A DNA stretch of 64,000 bases, taken from the NCBI RefSeq assembly GCF_000524195.1, contig NW_020170399.1:435329-499328 (forward strand). The letters run 5' to 3'. The notes under the pieces were generated by a model. The model searched no databases. It was not told the origin of the DNA and saw only the letters and a list, made by a program, of their open reading frames with translations. This stretch comes from Echinococcus granulosus. Lineage: Eukaryota > Platyhelminthes > Cestoda > Cyclophyllidea > Taeniidae. This document shows positions 38,301-50,660 of the stretch, in pieces. Position numbers and translations under genes: made by a program. Positions within the stretch are counted from its first letter, which is position 1. Every line of letters starts with the position of its first letter.

Positions 38301-41300
38301 CATTAATCGGACTGAGACTTTCATGCATTACCATTGGTCCGATTTGCGTTTCAGTCGAAAATTGAACTGACGGTACAGAGGAAGATCGGCGTGGTTTGTG
38401 TCGGTGAATATCATACACCTGAAGGTTTTGCTGTCGGACGTTGAAGTTCGGAAGGTCTCGAGTTTGTACTTCGTTATGTGACAGAACGTTTGCTATTTGT
38501 CTTGTGTCGTCATGCGTTTTCGGTGTCACTTGAATCGACATTCCATCCAGATTGTTCTTTGGAGGTGGTGCAGAACGTTCCACTGAAGATGGAGCCTGGA
38601 TGACTGGTACCATACCGGGTTCAACATTAATTTCCACGTGACCCTTCTGCACTCCTGCCTGCTGGTAAAGCTGTCCCACTTGTGTGTAAGAATCTGAACG
38701 TCCACTAAGCATTGAATGGCCAATTTGGGAACGCTTCGAACTAACACCGACACCATCGTATTTGCCAGTTTGTAAGGCACTTTCAGATAGGAGGACTCCA
38801 ATTTGGGTTGATGAAGTGGCTGCTTGGGGTCGCATCGAAACTGCAGTGACGTAATTATCGGGCTTAAGTGGAAGGGTCTCTATCATACCCGAGAAGGAAC
38901 TTAATTCTTGCATGCTTCTGGGTCTAGTTTGAGCTAGTCCACTTCGTCTTTCATGTGAGATATGGCTTTCTTGATAGGAATCTTCGTGGACTATTCCCAC
39001 TTGTGTTGAAGTTGACATCATGTCATTGTCAGAAATTCCAGCCTGCTGTCTAGCATTTGCATAAAGAACACCAATCTGAGCATCACTATGCATCTTGCGT
39101 CTTTCTGGTGGGACTTCTTTCTGGTAGAGGTCTGATGTAACTTCCGTTACAACGTGGCTTGTTATGGGTCCGAGTACGTCACATTGGCAGTAGAGATTGG
39201 CTCGGTCTGTTAGACAGGGATAGCCACTTTGAACCTTCTTACTAATGAGATGCTGCTGCCGAGCACTTTCTGATTTAACCTCATAAACTGGGTAGTAGGG
39301 GTACTTCTCTGACCCACTATAGATTTGACCAACCTGTATTTGAGAGTTCAGAAGGGTTTTTGGGCGGCAGTTTGGACAGCTTTGCACTAAGTCAAATCCT
39401 TGCAACGGACTCACAGCCCTGTCAGTACTTATTGACCCAAGTTGGGTGTAACAGTGAACCATATTGGTGAGGGAAGACGACTTCTTCTTTGATAATGGGC
39501 CTGATTGTGCTGCAGCGGTGATCCTGCGCCTGCCCTTATCCTTCAAAGCTTGCAGAGGAACAGCCGCTGTAGCCTCTGTGATGTACTCATGACCCTCGTC
39601 ATCCTCAGAACTTGGTGTCAGACTTCTCGATCTTTGCATGGATGTATCACTTTTGATTACCATGTTGTAGGATTCTAAGGATGATATATCCACCTGAACT
39701 TCAAAATCAATAACACTGCGGCCGATCTGCGTCTGCGCCTCTAGTTGCACTGGCTTCATTGGAGCGAGTTGAACAGACTTGTGACGCTGTGAATGGCGTC
39801 TGCCCACCTCGATCCTCCCTTCTTGATGCTGGGTTTCAGCGGTCTTGCTCTCACTCCCGATCTGTACCATTGCGTCCAATTGTCTCACTTGACTCTTAGC
39901 TCGCCGTTTACCGCTTCGGATACGGGGATCGGAAGTTGGCTCGGAGTCAGAGGAAGTTGTGGAGCTAGAAATCGCGTTCACCACAGTCATTCGCGGTTGG
40001 CTACGACTCCGCTTGTGTAGCTGTTCCTGCTCGGGGATGATCAGCGGCTGCACCTTCAGACGATCAGATATCTGTTGAGAGACCCTCATTTCCTGGGCAC
40101 TTTTCATTTGTTCAATCTTTCGCATCATCTCATTCAGCTGTTGCTCACTCTTTTTTGTCAAACGACTACAAAAGGTGATAAAAAAGCACAAGCATTAGAT
40201 GAATGAAACTATGCCAAACTGGAAGGTTTCTCGTGACGACAGCTTCTCCTCCAGCACAAAAAATATGGGAATTGAAGCAAGTCTAGTAGGTTTTTTTAAG
40301 AAATAATCACTTCCAATAGCTCAACACTAATTGGTGTCACACACATCTACTTCCATGTAGGCAATTTAAAGTTGGAGCACTTTGTTTGACCTCTGCAATT
40401 GTGCTACCATAACAAAACGGGCCTTCCGCTTTTGCAGGATCACACCTTCAATTGTGTGTTATTTTCCTTGTTTTATTCCAACTCCAAGGAGCAAATAATT
40501 TTCTAGAAGCACTGCAAACAAAAGTACGCCGACACACACATGAAACATTGGCTGATGGACTGACTACGTGTAGTAAGGGCTCACTTTAGGTGGTCCAGGG
40601 TGCGAGATATCTGCCACCTCTCATTGTCCACTTCAGAGAGATAATCTGCGATGTGGTCGTTGAGGAGTTTCATCTCCTGCTGCATCTGCTCTGCAGCCAC
40701 AAGGTGGTCCTGCAAACGCAGTAGCGGAGACCTGATCTGCACAATGTCTGGCTCTCGCAGATTTATGTCACCTGACTGAAGTCTTTCTAGTCCTGTCAAC
40801 AAAAGAAATTGTGGAGATGCCAGGTTATCAGAGGGCCAAAGCAGGACTGCGGTCACTGAAATCGTTTTATCTGTGCTGTTAAGCAGCCATACTTGAATTT
40901 GCCCCTTCCCTTAACGGATAAAATTATTCACTGTTTAGATTTGATCACATTTTATGGGGCTTCACTTTGTGCACGAGATGTATGGGTCATGGCACGTGAG
41001 CAGACGCATTTTACCTTCGCAGCTATCCACGTGTCCAAAATTCTCCTCCACCACCTCCTTTCGCATTCCCAAACAGTTAGATGGGGCCACCTTTCACAAA
41101 CCTGTATCCACTCGGGGTAATAATGTCAGTACAAGATGCTAAATATTGGTTGCTTGACAAATTAAACCACACCGGTTACTCTTGAGTTACCTAGACCGGC
41201 ACTACCGCCATTTGCATTTCTACCTTCTATTTCACACCAACACACCCTTTCAATATTCCCGGTGTGGTGCAGCAAATGCCAAGTACCTGACGCCTTTACG

Positions 41301-44300
41301 GCATCAGTATAAATTCCACATACCGAAAGTGGCGGTTTCCATACAACTTATGATCAAGCAAAGTGCCATTCATGCATGATACGGATCAAGACAACGTACG
41401 TTTCGTGATAATCACGCCTTTGCGGAAGGTGTCCACCTCCGATTGCAGACGTCCATCCTGGCCAACTGTTGAAATGAGCTGTCTTTGCAGGTCGGCGAGA
41501 AGCATGTTCAGCGCTCCTTCGTGAGAGCAAACCACCTGTTGTAAAGGGAGACAAACACCATTTCAGGCAAGAAAGGCTCGTTTCCGATTTTATACGGGCA
41601 ATCCAAACAGCTGAATTTCCCTTTACAATGCATACAATGAAATGAATTAAACATTGGGCAAAAATTTCACGCGGAAAGGTTTGTGATCAGATGGGAGCAG
41701 GTAGCACCATATAGGCGTTGATACCATTCGCTGTCAGAGCGAAAAATGCGTCTTTTAGCTTGCTAGAGACATTTGGATGATTTCAAAGTGGATTTGCTTT
41801 ATGATAACTTCCGAAGCAGGCACCAACATTGTTTGCAAAACAGGAATGGACTTAAGCATATTGGCTAAGACTGACCTCTTGAGAATTGAACTGCTGTAGC
41901 AAATCGACGTATACTTCGTAGAGACGTAGAGATATCAGGTTGATGATCTCCAGCCAGGTCTTCTTGCACAATTGCTTTATGCTGCAATAGGAGAGAAAGC
42001 AATTGCGAAGCTGGACATTTTTGGAGGCACAATACATCCAGAACTATCCATTAGCACACATTTGGCGTTGTTTAATTAACTTGGGCGACAAATTGCCTCA
42101 CGCCTGCCTTTACCTTGAGCAGGCGATACCTATAGCCTTCCCTATTTTCTGTAAAGGGTCTCAAGTTTCTTCTTACCGCACAAATGTTATTCTCTTCGTT
42201 CAGCTAACTCGATGGGAATCTGGAAGTGTGGTGCCATAGCAGGGACTTGAAATAGTGATTCCATCATAACAGTGGAAATTTCCTAATAAACACGAGAGAA
42301 CATGAATTGCAGCGCCATTTCAGAGGTGCTCTTGAAGTGCATGAAGTTTGAAGGTGAGGGCTTTTTCTCCTCATCATAATTTTTCCCCTCCTCATCCCCT
42401 CTTCTTACCTTTTTTTTTCTGCAATAGCACCTTCTCTTTAGGTAATGTATTTGTAGCTCAAAGGAATGGGTGAACGACAGCCTGCACGCAGACTCACCTG
42501 ATTGCCCGTTCAGTGGCCTTGGCATCGGCGTCTGTCAGCCAGAAGCAAATGGATGGCACCTCGACGATGCCTGAGGACGTCTGCACACGCCACAGGTGCG
42601 AGTCCTGTCGGTTGTCAATGAGTTGCAGATGTTCCCCCTTCTGGATTTTGTAGTCAGGACCGGTGAGGCTCACCATCGCTTGAACCATCACCGCACGGTT
42701 GTTGGGGTCTCCTATTGCCACGCCTTTGGCAACACCACCCAGGCGCATGCGAATGGGAACTATTGTCTCGCTCCGCTTCACCAAGTTCTTGCTCCGTTGC
42801 CACAAGCTTTGCATTATGTTCAGTTGCTCCTTCATTAATAATGGGTACTTAAGATAACTCCGATCGCGAGTTTTTAAACTCACTTTTGCTAATAAACTCA
42901 CCCTGATCTCATTTGCCACTTTGGTGGTTTCTTTGTGAGATCGGCGCATCGTCGCAGAATGGTGTGCTTTTTGGGCAATCACGAGCTGCTTCTCCAGCTT
43001 GGCTTCAATTTCGTTAGCTTCGTGATAAAACTAATGCAAAAGTAATAGGTCAAATGCACGTATTCCATGTCGGGTAGGTATTCACACAACTCTACTAACT
43101 AGCCTACCTGATGGTACTCGGCGGAGGTCTTGAGGTGGATTTGTGCAAGCGTAGCGAGCTGATCCACATACGTCCAACAGCTTTTTACATTGTCGGTGAG
43201 AGTCTACAACACCCAGGATAAACACGAAGAGAAAATGGATGGCTAGAAGAAGATTTCACACTTGTGTCACATTTATCACATGCAAGAGGTGTACTTCGTA
43301 GGTAATTATGCACATCTGTGTGGTCAAAATGCAGTCTTCACTTTCTGAGAATTTTCAGCAGTGTGAAGAATCCCTTTTGGGTAAGGTGAACAAGATAGCA
43401 GTTGGTTTTAATGCATTAGTGGGTAGCCAGATAATTTTCACAAGACAGTAAATGAAAGATGACAACGTTGTGATTGGATTAAGCCATCATTATGGTGGCC
43501 CATGATGATTGACACTCACTTTGTAGGTCACAACGCTCTTGTGAAGGGAATTTGGGTCACTCAGTTTAACAGACCTCTCCGCGAAGTGAGTGGCCACCTC
43601 ACCGATGCTTCTCTCAAGTTCCGAGATTCCCGTCAGGTATTGCAGACACTTGGTGTTATGACTCAGTTCCGTCTGCAATGATGGAGAAGGCAAATGTCGT
43701 CGCACAAGGTCATGGAGAGAGCCAAAGATGACAAATTTTGTGAGAACTCGCAGAAACATGAGGTCAAAGTGGTACAAATCGTCATTTACATTGACTCACG
43801 CAAGGTTTAGGATAAGGACACTTAAAACTCTGCCCTCCGTCTGCATTGAGGCAAACGTAGCCGTAAACTTCATACAAAAGGTGGGACGATTCCTACCTAA
43901 TTCAGCATTAGCGGTATAGGCGAGACGTTTCACCTCCTTTAAAAGTTCTTCCCCAATTCCCTATGCACCAAATAACCGATGTCAAAAGTGTAAATTGAGT
44001 GATGACACAAATCAACTGCACATGCAGTGGATTGTTCAAATCCACGAAGGAGCGAACTCGCCTGTTTGATACACTGCATCCGAGCTGGCTTGCATGTTGC
44101 GAACATTTTTGCTACTTGCTTGAATACTAGTGTTAGAATGTGTTTACACTTGCATGTGTGGACACATTAACTCTCCCTGTGAGTCCCTGAATGGTTGCAT
44201 TTCAACGGCAGGGGGTCAACTACACCCCAAGCGGGGTGGTGGAGTCAAGTGTCAAGTGTCATTCCCAAGAAGGGTGCACTCACCCCTACTATGGAGGCCA

Positions 44301-46489
44301 GGTGGGGTAGTTCGGTGCTGCTAAGGCTAAGTGAGGCTATCTCCTCCTCGATTTCCCGCAATTCCCGCAACAGATGCTCCTGTCGACGACGTTCATCATC
44401 CAGGGCCATGTAATTCACACCCACGTTCATCTCCTGGGCTTTGAGCTGGAAGGAAGCAAAAGAAAAGTGATGTCATTAGACCCCATCAGGGAGTTATGTA
44501 CCACTTGATGTTTCACAAACCCTTCCTTCAGCCATTTTAATTCTAGCATTAAATAAAAGACGTATTATCATCTACACACTCATTTTTAAGTGATTCTTAT
44601 AGAGGTTTAATGAGAACTTGCAGACCCACCTCGTAATCTGTGAGCGCCTTTTTAATTACCCCGATATCTAAAATGTTGAATAAAAAAATTAGAACTGTGG
44701 GGCAACCAGTACTATACTGAAAGGTGGCACCCATGGTTCGAAATGTAAGCTCGACAAATTTTGCAACTTGTAGCGATAACTAGCCAAGCCCTCCCCAATC
44801 GCCGTCATCATTCAGCAAACCAGCACACACACACACACACACACACATACAAATGCCTTCTCAAAAGCAAAGACCCTCGCGTTTGTTTGTGTGTGTGTGT
44901 GTATGCTAAGGGGTCGCGTTGCCAACTTTTTGCGCACCTGACTCCGATGAAGAGGGCGCACGATTTGCATAGACGCCTACTTGGCATATAGTCAGGTCTG
45001 GCGTTTGCACGAATTCTTCACCTCCACAGTGCCTTACGACCCACCTCACCTCCACACACTCACCCAGGTGCAGTAAAACAAGCACCTCGTAAAAAAACAC
45101 CTACGAGTGTGATCCTCACGTATCCTCTGCACTTGACACAGATACTGACACACACACACACGCTAGTGCAGAAAACTTTTATCACCTCCCATCCATAATA
45201 TGGTGGCAGGGGTTAGTACAGCCATTGCCACAATCGTTGGTGCTCATGAAATTCAATTGACACTCATTCGTCAATATGCCACTTTATTTCCACGTGTTAA
45301 TTTTCCCACAGGCATAAAAATTAATACCATTTTCGCACTCCGCAACACCGTACCTACTTGTGCTTTTACAAATATCTTCTTTTCATAAAGTGCTTTAAAT
45401 GACGTCAAATTCCAAAAGACGACGGTTTGGTCGTACTTTGTACAGGAAATTTGAGACAAATAGGGATCCGAGTCATTTATGTGGGCATATCACTCAGCGA
45501 GTTTTGGCGATGGAAAGGCCTAGACCCGGTTGGATAAAACCAGATACAACGTGGACTCGAATAACACTGATGTGACTGAGCATTTTTACATCCTCAAAGG
45601 AGTGGGCTGGTGCAGAGAGAAGGCAAGTGCCCAAAAGTTGGCGTTTTCTGTCAACCCTGAACCGCACCCAAGTAGCCATTCAACCTTGCATTTGTGCTTG
45701 TCACTAACGCACTGTTTCGAATGGAAGATTTTAGTTCATTATAAGGCGGTGTCAAAAACCAAAGCGCCTAAACCCACGCGACAGTGATGAAATTTTGACA
45801 CTCACCCAAGTTCTATAAGTGAATCGAGAATGCCCACGTATTCTGTGGCGATTTCCTGCCTGTAAGTGCATTTTTTAAATACAGGGTCCTCAGGCGCTAC
45901 TTGTTTTCGGTTAAAATTTAGACCTTATTGCAACGAATGATCCACCGTAATCTCCTGCGAATGGCACGAGGTAATATTACCGAACTCGAGGATGGCTTAA
46001 GTGAAAGTCATTTTATGAGCTGCAACTCATCCTCATCTATGGCGAAAACAATGGAGGCAACTGGTTGAGAAAACCATCAAAGGCTGAGATTCTGCGGCCT
46101 TTATTACGTCTTATGAACACAATACGTGCAAATGGTAAATTATTCCATCTTAAATCAACACTACCTTCTTATTCCTCGAGTACCTCTGGCTTGAAGCATA
46201 CAGAGTACGCCCGACTGCCTCGTAACTAAAATACCTCTGGCATAGATAAGGTCCAACCCACTGCTCACCACGGCGCGTAAAACCTGCTTGATATTATGGC
46301 ATGTGAGGGGTAAATTAAAGACCCTGAGAAGCATCGTGAAATAAAGGTGGCAACAGGTACTGGGCATTGGCAAGTTAACCAAATGTATGAAAATGTGAAC
46401 AGCATAAGGTACCGACTTACCGCCTCGGTGTACCGCCATGTTTGATAGTTAAAGCTCACAGGTGCGAAATACAAATTCCTCAAGTTCTT
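32395..46489 (-). CDS. Plakin-domain protein with giant Q-V/Q-T repeat exon (gene A)
   Basis: Predicted cytoskeletal linker. Exons, all phases matching: 46489-46421, 46283-46235, 44667-44630, 44445-44284, 43960-43897, 43840-43800, 43672-43520, 43203-43108, 43030-42498, 41981-41876, 41535-41400, 40792-40585, 40165-32395. The N-terminal part has plakin-type spectrin helices (NYQTWRYTEAVLRAVVSSG, NVKSCWTYVDQLATLAQIH). Exon 43030-42498 carries a plakin SH3-like segment (YKIQKGEHLQLIDN, LWRVQTSSGIVEVPSICFWL) followed by more helices. The last exon starts in a coiled coil, then has T-Q-V/I-G motifs, about 16 K-K-L/M/I-Q-V repeats and a conserved C-terminal block. The first exons (upstream of 46489) and start codon are unresolved. 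Exon boundaries before 44445 are tentative. A stop-free 54-nt piece (42848-42901) is probably an extra intron. Gene B is a tandem paralogue. Family assignment rests on the SH3/spectrin part. Confidence 0.85.
32480..33140 (-). other. Conserved C-terminal block of gene A, plakin-repeat-like motifs
   Basis: About 220 residues nearly collinear with the end of gene B. Best-conserved pieces: LLRLTLVGARVPGTGEVIS, then AADAFYRSILR, AINANAVIVEK, GVGIAFHHSPRKYPVEC, RRRTYRVNYI, then RIPVSRALEQGIIDKYSGEI and HPERFNIREAILNDI. The patterns 'TGEVISAADAFYR.IL' and 'SRALEQGIID..SGE' echo the plakin (plectin) repeat logic of a TG turn, a short helix and G-L-I-D. I infer derived plakin repeats; this could instead be an unrelated lineage-specific domain. 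Confidence 0.6.
34540..38020 (-). repeat. K-K-L-Q-V protein repeat array of gene A
   Basis: Roughly 70-80-residue degenerate units: GKKLQV, about ten residues, x-V-Q-T, a proline-rich stretch with VYSAPP or VFAAPP, then DKACDAI and FDAGVQ. I count 16 KK(L/M/I)QV-type cores in the sequenced part: nine before and seven after the gap at 36089-36188. Divergence between units is high, so the array is old and selectively maintained; the reading frame stays open throughout. Confidence 0.85.
36089..36188. other. Assembly gap (100 N) inside the repeat exon of gene A
   Basis: Exactly 100 N. Both flanks encode the same repeat position (FDAGVQAAE before, AGVQVAD after), so at least one repeat unit is probably missing and the 2,590-residue exon length is a minimum. 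Confidence 0.99.
38020..39900 (-). repeat. T-Q-I/V-G protein motif region of gene A
   Basis: N-terminal half of the giant exon. Short recurring motifs such as STSTQVGIV, SSTQIGVLLSESALQTG, SYTQVGQLYQQAGVQKG, TETQIGPMV and MQIGHLLQESGTQ are spaced by 30-60 residues of serine-rich, probably disordered sequence. The unit is related to the later K-K-L-Q-V array but distinct from it. Confidence 0.75.
44823..44904. repeat. Paired (CA)n and (GT)n microsatellites in a gene A intron
   Basis: (CA) about 12 units at 44823-44847 and (GT) units at about 44887-44903 lie some 40 nt apart in inverted relation and could fold as a hairpin. Both are inside an intron of gene A. Confidence 0.9.
45806..45859 (-). 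other. Possible extra exon of gene A, phase not resolved
   Basis: A 54-nt segment with acceptor CTTACAG and donor GTGAGT reads QEIATEYVGILDSLIELG in one frame, which looks like a spectrin helix. It leaves in phase 2, while the next clear exon (44667) needs phase 1, so it is either alternatively used, linked through an unseen exon, or spurious. Confidence 0.3.
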
Positions 46490-46747
46490 CTCGGTTGTCA
46501 GTAGAAAACGAAAAGGTTTCGAAAGACCGACTCCTTGTCAAAGAGGTTCTTGCCTTAGAAAAGTCGTTACTACGCTCTCACTGCTATTTATTGGATGTGT
46601 GCGAGCGTGTGTGTGCGTGTGAATGAAAAGTCGATGCTTTGGAACTGGTCTCTGAAGCGCCAATTGAATGAGACGTACTCTGTGAGCCGTGTCATCCTCC
46701 GTGGTGATCGCTGATTAGTTGGTTGCTTAGCGCGCGGGTTTTGCAAT

Positions 46748-46998
46748 TGTGTGTGTGTGTGCGTGCGTGCTGATGCTCAGTGTGCGCCAATGTTGGCGGT
46801 TCAATTTGACCCCATGCTCTAACCCGAGGAGCACACGCACATACACACGCACACATACATGCCAACTCGGTTACAGACAACTACGCAGGCACTTAAACCT
46901 TGCTCACGCAATAACACCCTTAAAGGCTTCTCTGAGGCTTCTTTTAGAAAAGACCCTTCTCACTAGAGATGTGTGTGTGTGTGCATGTGTGCGCGCGT
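46748..46998. repeat. Cluster of GT and CA microsatellites
   Basis: (TG)n with TGCG units near 46748-46770, CACACGCACATACACACGCA near 46831-46860 and another (GT)n near 46970-46998. Inverted orientation again. Confidence 0.85.
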
Positions 46999-48528
46999 AA
47001 TGCCTGAGAGATTCTGTACCCACAAGGCAAACACTGGCCTTCTACCACAGTCACTGACAAGGTTTACTGTCTAATGACGCTCTACCTTGATCTAAGTTCT
47101 TCACTTTTCAAAGCTTTCTGTTTGACAATCATTGTAAACTGTTTTTTGAGGTTTAGCTGACAAAACTAACTCCATCAAAATGTATGTGCAGTGTCTGGCA
47201 AAAGTATGATATGCGATAGTTTTAAGCAGATGATGTTAAAATTTTATCTTCACACTCGTGTGAGCTTTACTGGTTCGGAAATTGTTTGGATGCAGTCCCA
47301 TTCCTTGGCCCTGCATTTCAGTGGGGGGATAAAGGAGTTAGCACTCCTCTTTTCCTATGCCTAATGATTTATTCACCGATTCCATAAAGGAATCTAAAAA
47401 GCATATTTATGCTAAATAAAATTGCGCTCTCCTCACTAAACCCTCCACCTATTTGCTGGAGGATGATATCGCGCTATAGAGTATCCGAAATGTGATACAC
47501 GACGTATCCATCCGTGTGATTTCCTTGTACTTCACCTCACCACCACACTTTGTACTTCCAACGGAAAATAGCAAGCATTGTATTAAAGGAATGGATAAAT
47601 ATGTGAAATTTAATTGGACTGCTAGTTGCTTAAAAAGAGGAAAAAGTAGTTTAATCCTGTGGCATTTTCAAAAGGCCTTGTCACTTTATTCAGCTTGATA
47701 TGTTTGACAGTTGGTCAGGAAAGTACTTCTTCACATGCAGCGTATACTCTGTGAATGTCAACCATCCGCTTGGCTCAGGACATTAGTCAAGGCCGGCACA
47801 TTATACAGTTGGCTGTGTAACAAGAATCAACAGGTTGAGTTTCCTCCCCCTCCCCTAAAAAATATACTTCTTCCAAGTAAATTGAGGTTATACGGTGCAT
47901 ACATTCGTTATTTTAAAGCAGCAGTCTTAGTCATTAATTTCACAGTTTTACGGCCCAATTTCTTGCTCCACCTTTGGAGTGCCCATTTTGATAAACAAGT
48001 CAGACGGTTTGGAGTCTACAAGCACTTCTTGTCGTGAGTCCACTTACAGACAAAAGCCTGATGTCTTCTATTTACCTTCCACAAAACTGAGGCCTTTTAT
48101 GTCTTCTGTGTTTAGTCAGCCACAAGGTGGTTAGTAAGGTGGCATGTGATATCACAACAATGCCCAACGAAATGTGAGTGACGAGTTAGGAGGTCACTTT
48201 CTGCGCCTTCTTGACTGAAGGCAAAACAACTTGTCTGAGAACCACAGCAAAAGTTCACCCGGCTGCAGTGTTGTAGCATCTCCAAGATTGACCAAGTATC
48301 GTTTAAAAGGGCATATTTTAAGAGGTGGGAGATTAAACATAAACATTATGCACAGGTGAGATGGAAGACTCATGACCTCCTCCTGTAAATGTTCCGGCCA
48401 CACGGTGCGTCGTCATTCCACCCTCAATTTTGTCCTGAAGCTAGCTTGCAATGCCGGAGGGTAGATATCTGCTTCAGTCGCAAATCTGAGCGACTAGAAG
48501 ATTGAGGGAAGTTTGTTTCAATACTCAC
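46999..48528. other. Region upstream of the resolved gene A exons, nothing assigned
   Basis: May be intron or promoter of gene A. I see no reliable exon, RNA gene or repeat here. Confidence 0.35.
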
Positions 48529-48690
48529 CTCTTTTAAAGCCTCCATCCACATGGAAAATTTGATGGGCCTTTTCTGGCCAGTCCTTTTACCCAATCTACT
48601 GCATTCCAGTGCAAAGAACTCTGACAAAATGGCACTTAAGAAATAGTGAAGAAGCCTAGAAGATTGACATTGCAAAGCATTTAAAATTCC
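48529..48690 (-). other. Possible 162-nt exon, unknown product
   Basis: Acceptor AAATTGCAG and donor GAG|GTGAGT flank a 54-codon open frame (starts GILNALQCQSSRLLHYFL, ends KFSMWMEALKE), phase 0 at both ends. It is phase-compatible with gene A exon 46489-46421 but shows no recognised plakin similarity, so it may be a gene A 5' exon or chance. Confidence 0.3.
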
Positions 48691-49877
48691 CTGCAATTTA
48701 AATGCTAATTAGATCCCATAGCTTCAGGAGAGTCGACCTCATCACCCTTCTCAAAGTCCAGTCAGCCGCTTCTAGGGTATTAAAGAAATTGGGTGAGACC
48801 ATACAGACTTACTGGCAACGGTTGTGCAAGCGCAAATGGAGGAGGACTATGAAGAAATACATTTGCATAAATTACACCACAACATGCACAAATATACATG
48901 CACGGCAATGAGGCGGCGATCCATCCTCCATAAACAGCTGTCATTGCTGTCATGGCGTAGATGCGATGGTAAGTGAATTGTCACATCACTTCCCTTTCAG
49001 GCGTGTCGATTTGTTGAGTTCTGACTATTAAATAACTCTTTATTGGCGACAAATCGCGCTAGTAACCTCAACACCAGAGTAAGAGTTATTTTGGTAATTA
49101 ATTCTTCATAAATTATTGCATTTTTAAAATAACTTTCCGTTAGTCTCAGTTCCCACACACACAGCCATAATTTGAACATCTTCTCACGAAATGTACCTTC
49201 ATTATCACAAAATAGTTTTCTCCCTTTCTGGTATCGCGTCTTGGTGAAGTGACTGTAGCAGACACTAACTTAACTACAACTCGGTAGCCCGATGGGCTTG
49301 ATTGCCTGAATGGCTCCATTCGCTTTCCATGAAAGCATTTGCCACAGCATCACACTTCAGGATTTCAGCACTTTTCGAAAGGGATGACAAAGTCGTCATT
49401 TAGACTAAATAAGTGTACAGAAAACGCACTTCTTAATGCTAAGCTCCCCAAATTGAGTCTTGAGCTGTGTAGGTGTTTGATCATTGCGCCAGGCGAGTAC
49501 AGTCATACCTCTCAAGCGACTCAGAGTCATTAGTGTTTGCATAAAGTATAGCGGCGGATAAACAAAGCCTACTTAATCGAACATAAAATAGTGGGAAAAA
49601 GTTTACTGCACGGAGATGATAAAGAAGGTATTGTTTTTATTGCAAAAGCACTGCAAATTTCAGGAGTTTTTAACCCTCATCGTCTCCGAAATGTGATCCC
49701 TCGAAAGATTTTAATGCAGCTGTTTCTTTTTTCTCACTTCGTAGATTAGAGTCTGTATAGATGACGGATGAGGTGAGGATAAATTTGAGGAGGGTAATTT
49801 AAAAGGTGGTAAGCCTCTGGTAGTAGCCTAAATGGAGCTGATGAGTGACAATGCAAACACCACGTCCGCACTCTCGC

Positions 49878-49972
49878 ACATCCACGCACGCACGCACGCA
49901 CGCACGCGGGCGTGCACGAGAGCACACGGCATGTCGACCGCTCACCCACCCACCCACTCACTCACGTGCTGC
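49878..49972. repeat. (ACGC)n microsatellite followed by (CCCA)/(CTCA) units
   Basis: About six CACG/ACGC units, then GGGCGTGCACGAGAGCACACGG and CACCCACCCACCCACTCACTC. Open frames across this stretch are composition artefacts. Confidence 0.85.
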
Positions 49973-50469
49973 AGACCTGGCGGCTGAGCCAACAGAGGGG
50001 GCATGGATGGTGCTCAAGATGCCTCGCTTACTCATCCCACGGGTGGCAAGCTTACAGGGTGTTGAGCAACACCAATGCTTCAGCATAGCCTTTAACATTG
50101 ACAGCGCTTACACGCTAGACGATAGGACAAAAAATCACGCTCGTGTGCTATTTTCTGCTATGGTAAGCAGGTTCTGATAAATGCAACATCCTCGAACAAT
50201 TTAAGCATCTCTTAGCACAGAGTGTGGTAAAATCAAATCGTAGTGTTTGACTGTTGCACAAAGCACAATTTAATTAGCCATCCATTTCTGTTGGGAATCC
50301 CACAGCGGGAAGCATTAATTGATTAAAATTAGTTTCCACGACAAGTAAATTTGCTCAAAACCAGGGATAAACTCTTTTGCGCTAGCAACGACCTTACACG
50401 GAGTTTGATCAAGATGTCAGCTTTGGTTGCCTAGTTTTATTGGGTCTTCTGGTGTATTGTTCGGATTGT

Positions 50470-50660
50470 TTAACCCTTCGTTTTGGTTTTGTGGGCACTT
50501 GAGCCTCCGTATTTTTACTTCCGCTGGGCGAAACAGTACCCGGGTTCTGCCGGTAGCCCACCCCTAGCCCTCCTGTACATCGACAACATAAATTCCTCCC
50601 CAGTAACGTGACGACTTCTGTCTTCACGGAAGTCCCAGAGCGCTGCACTAGCATGTCATG
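50470..50660 (-). repeat. Dispersed repeat family fragment (reverse orientation)
   Basis: Matches the copy at 58870-59000: TGTGGGCACTTGAGCCTCCG, then CGCTGGGCGAAACAGTACCC, GCCGGTAGCCCACCCC and TGTACATCGACAACAT. Confidence 0.6.

Noticed and set aside
49845..50177. 110-codon plus-strand frame
   Set aside because: N-terminal half is the translated ACGC/CCCA microsatellite; the rest has no recognisable similarity or splice support.
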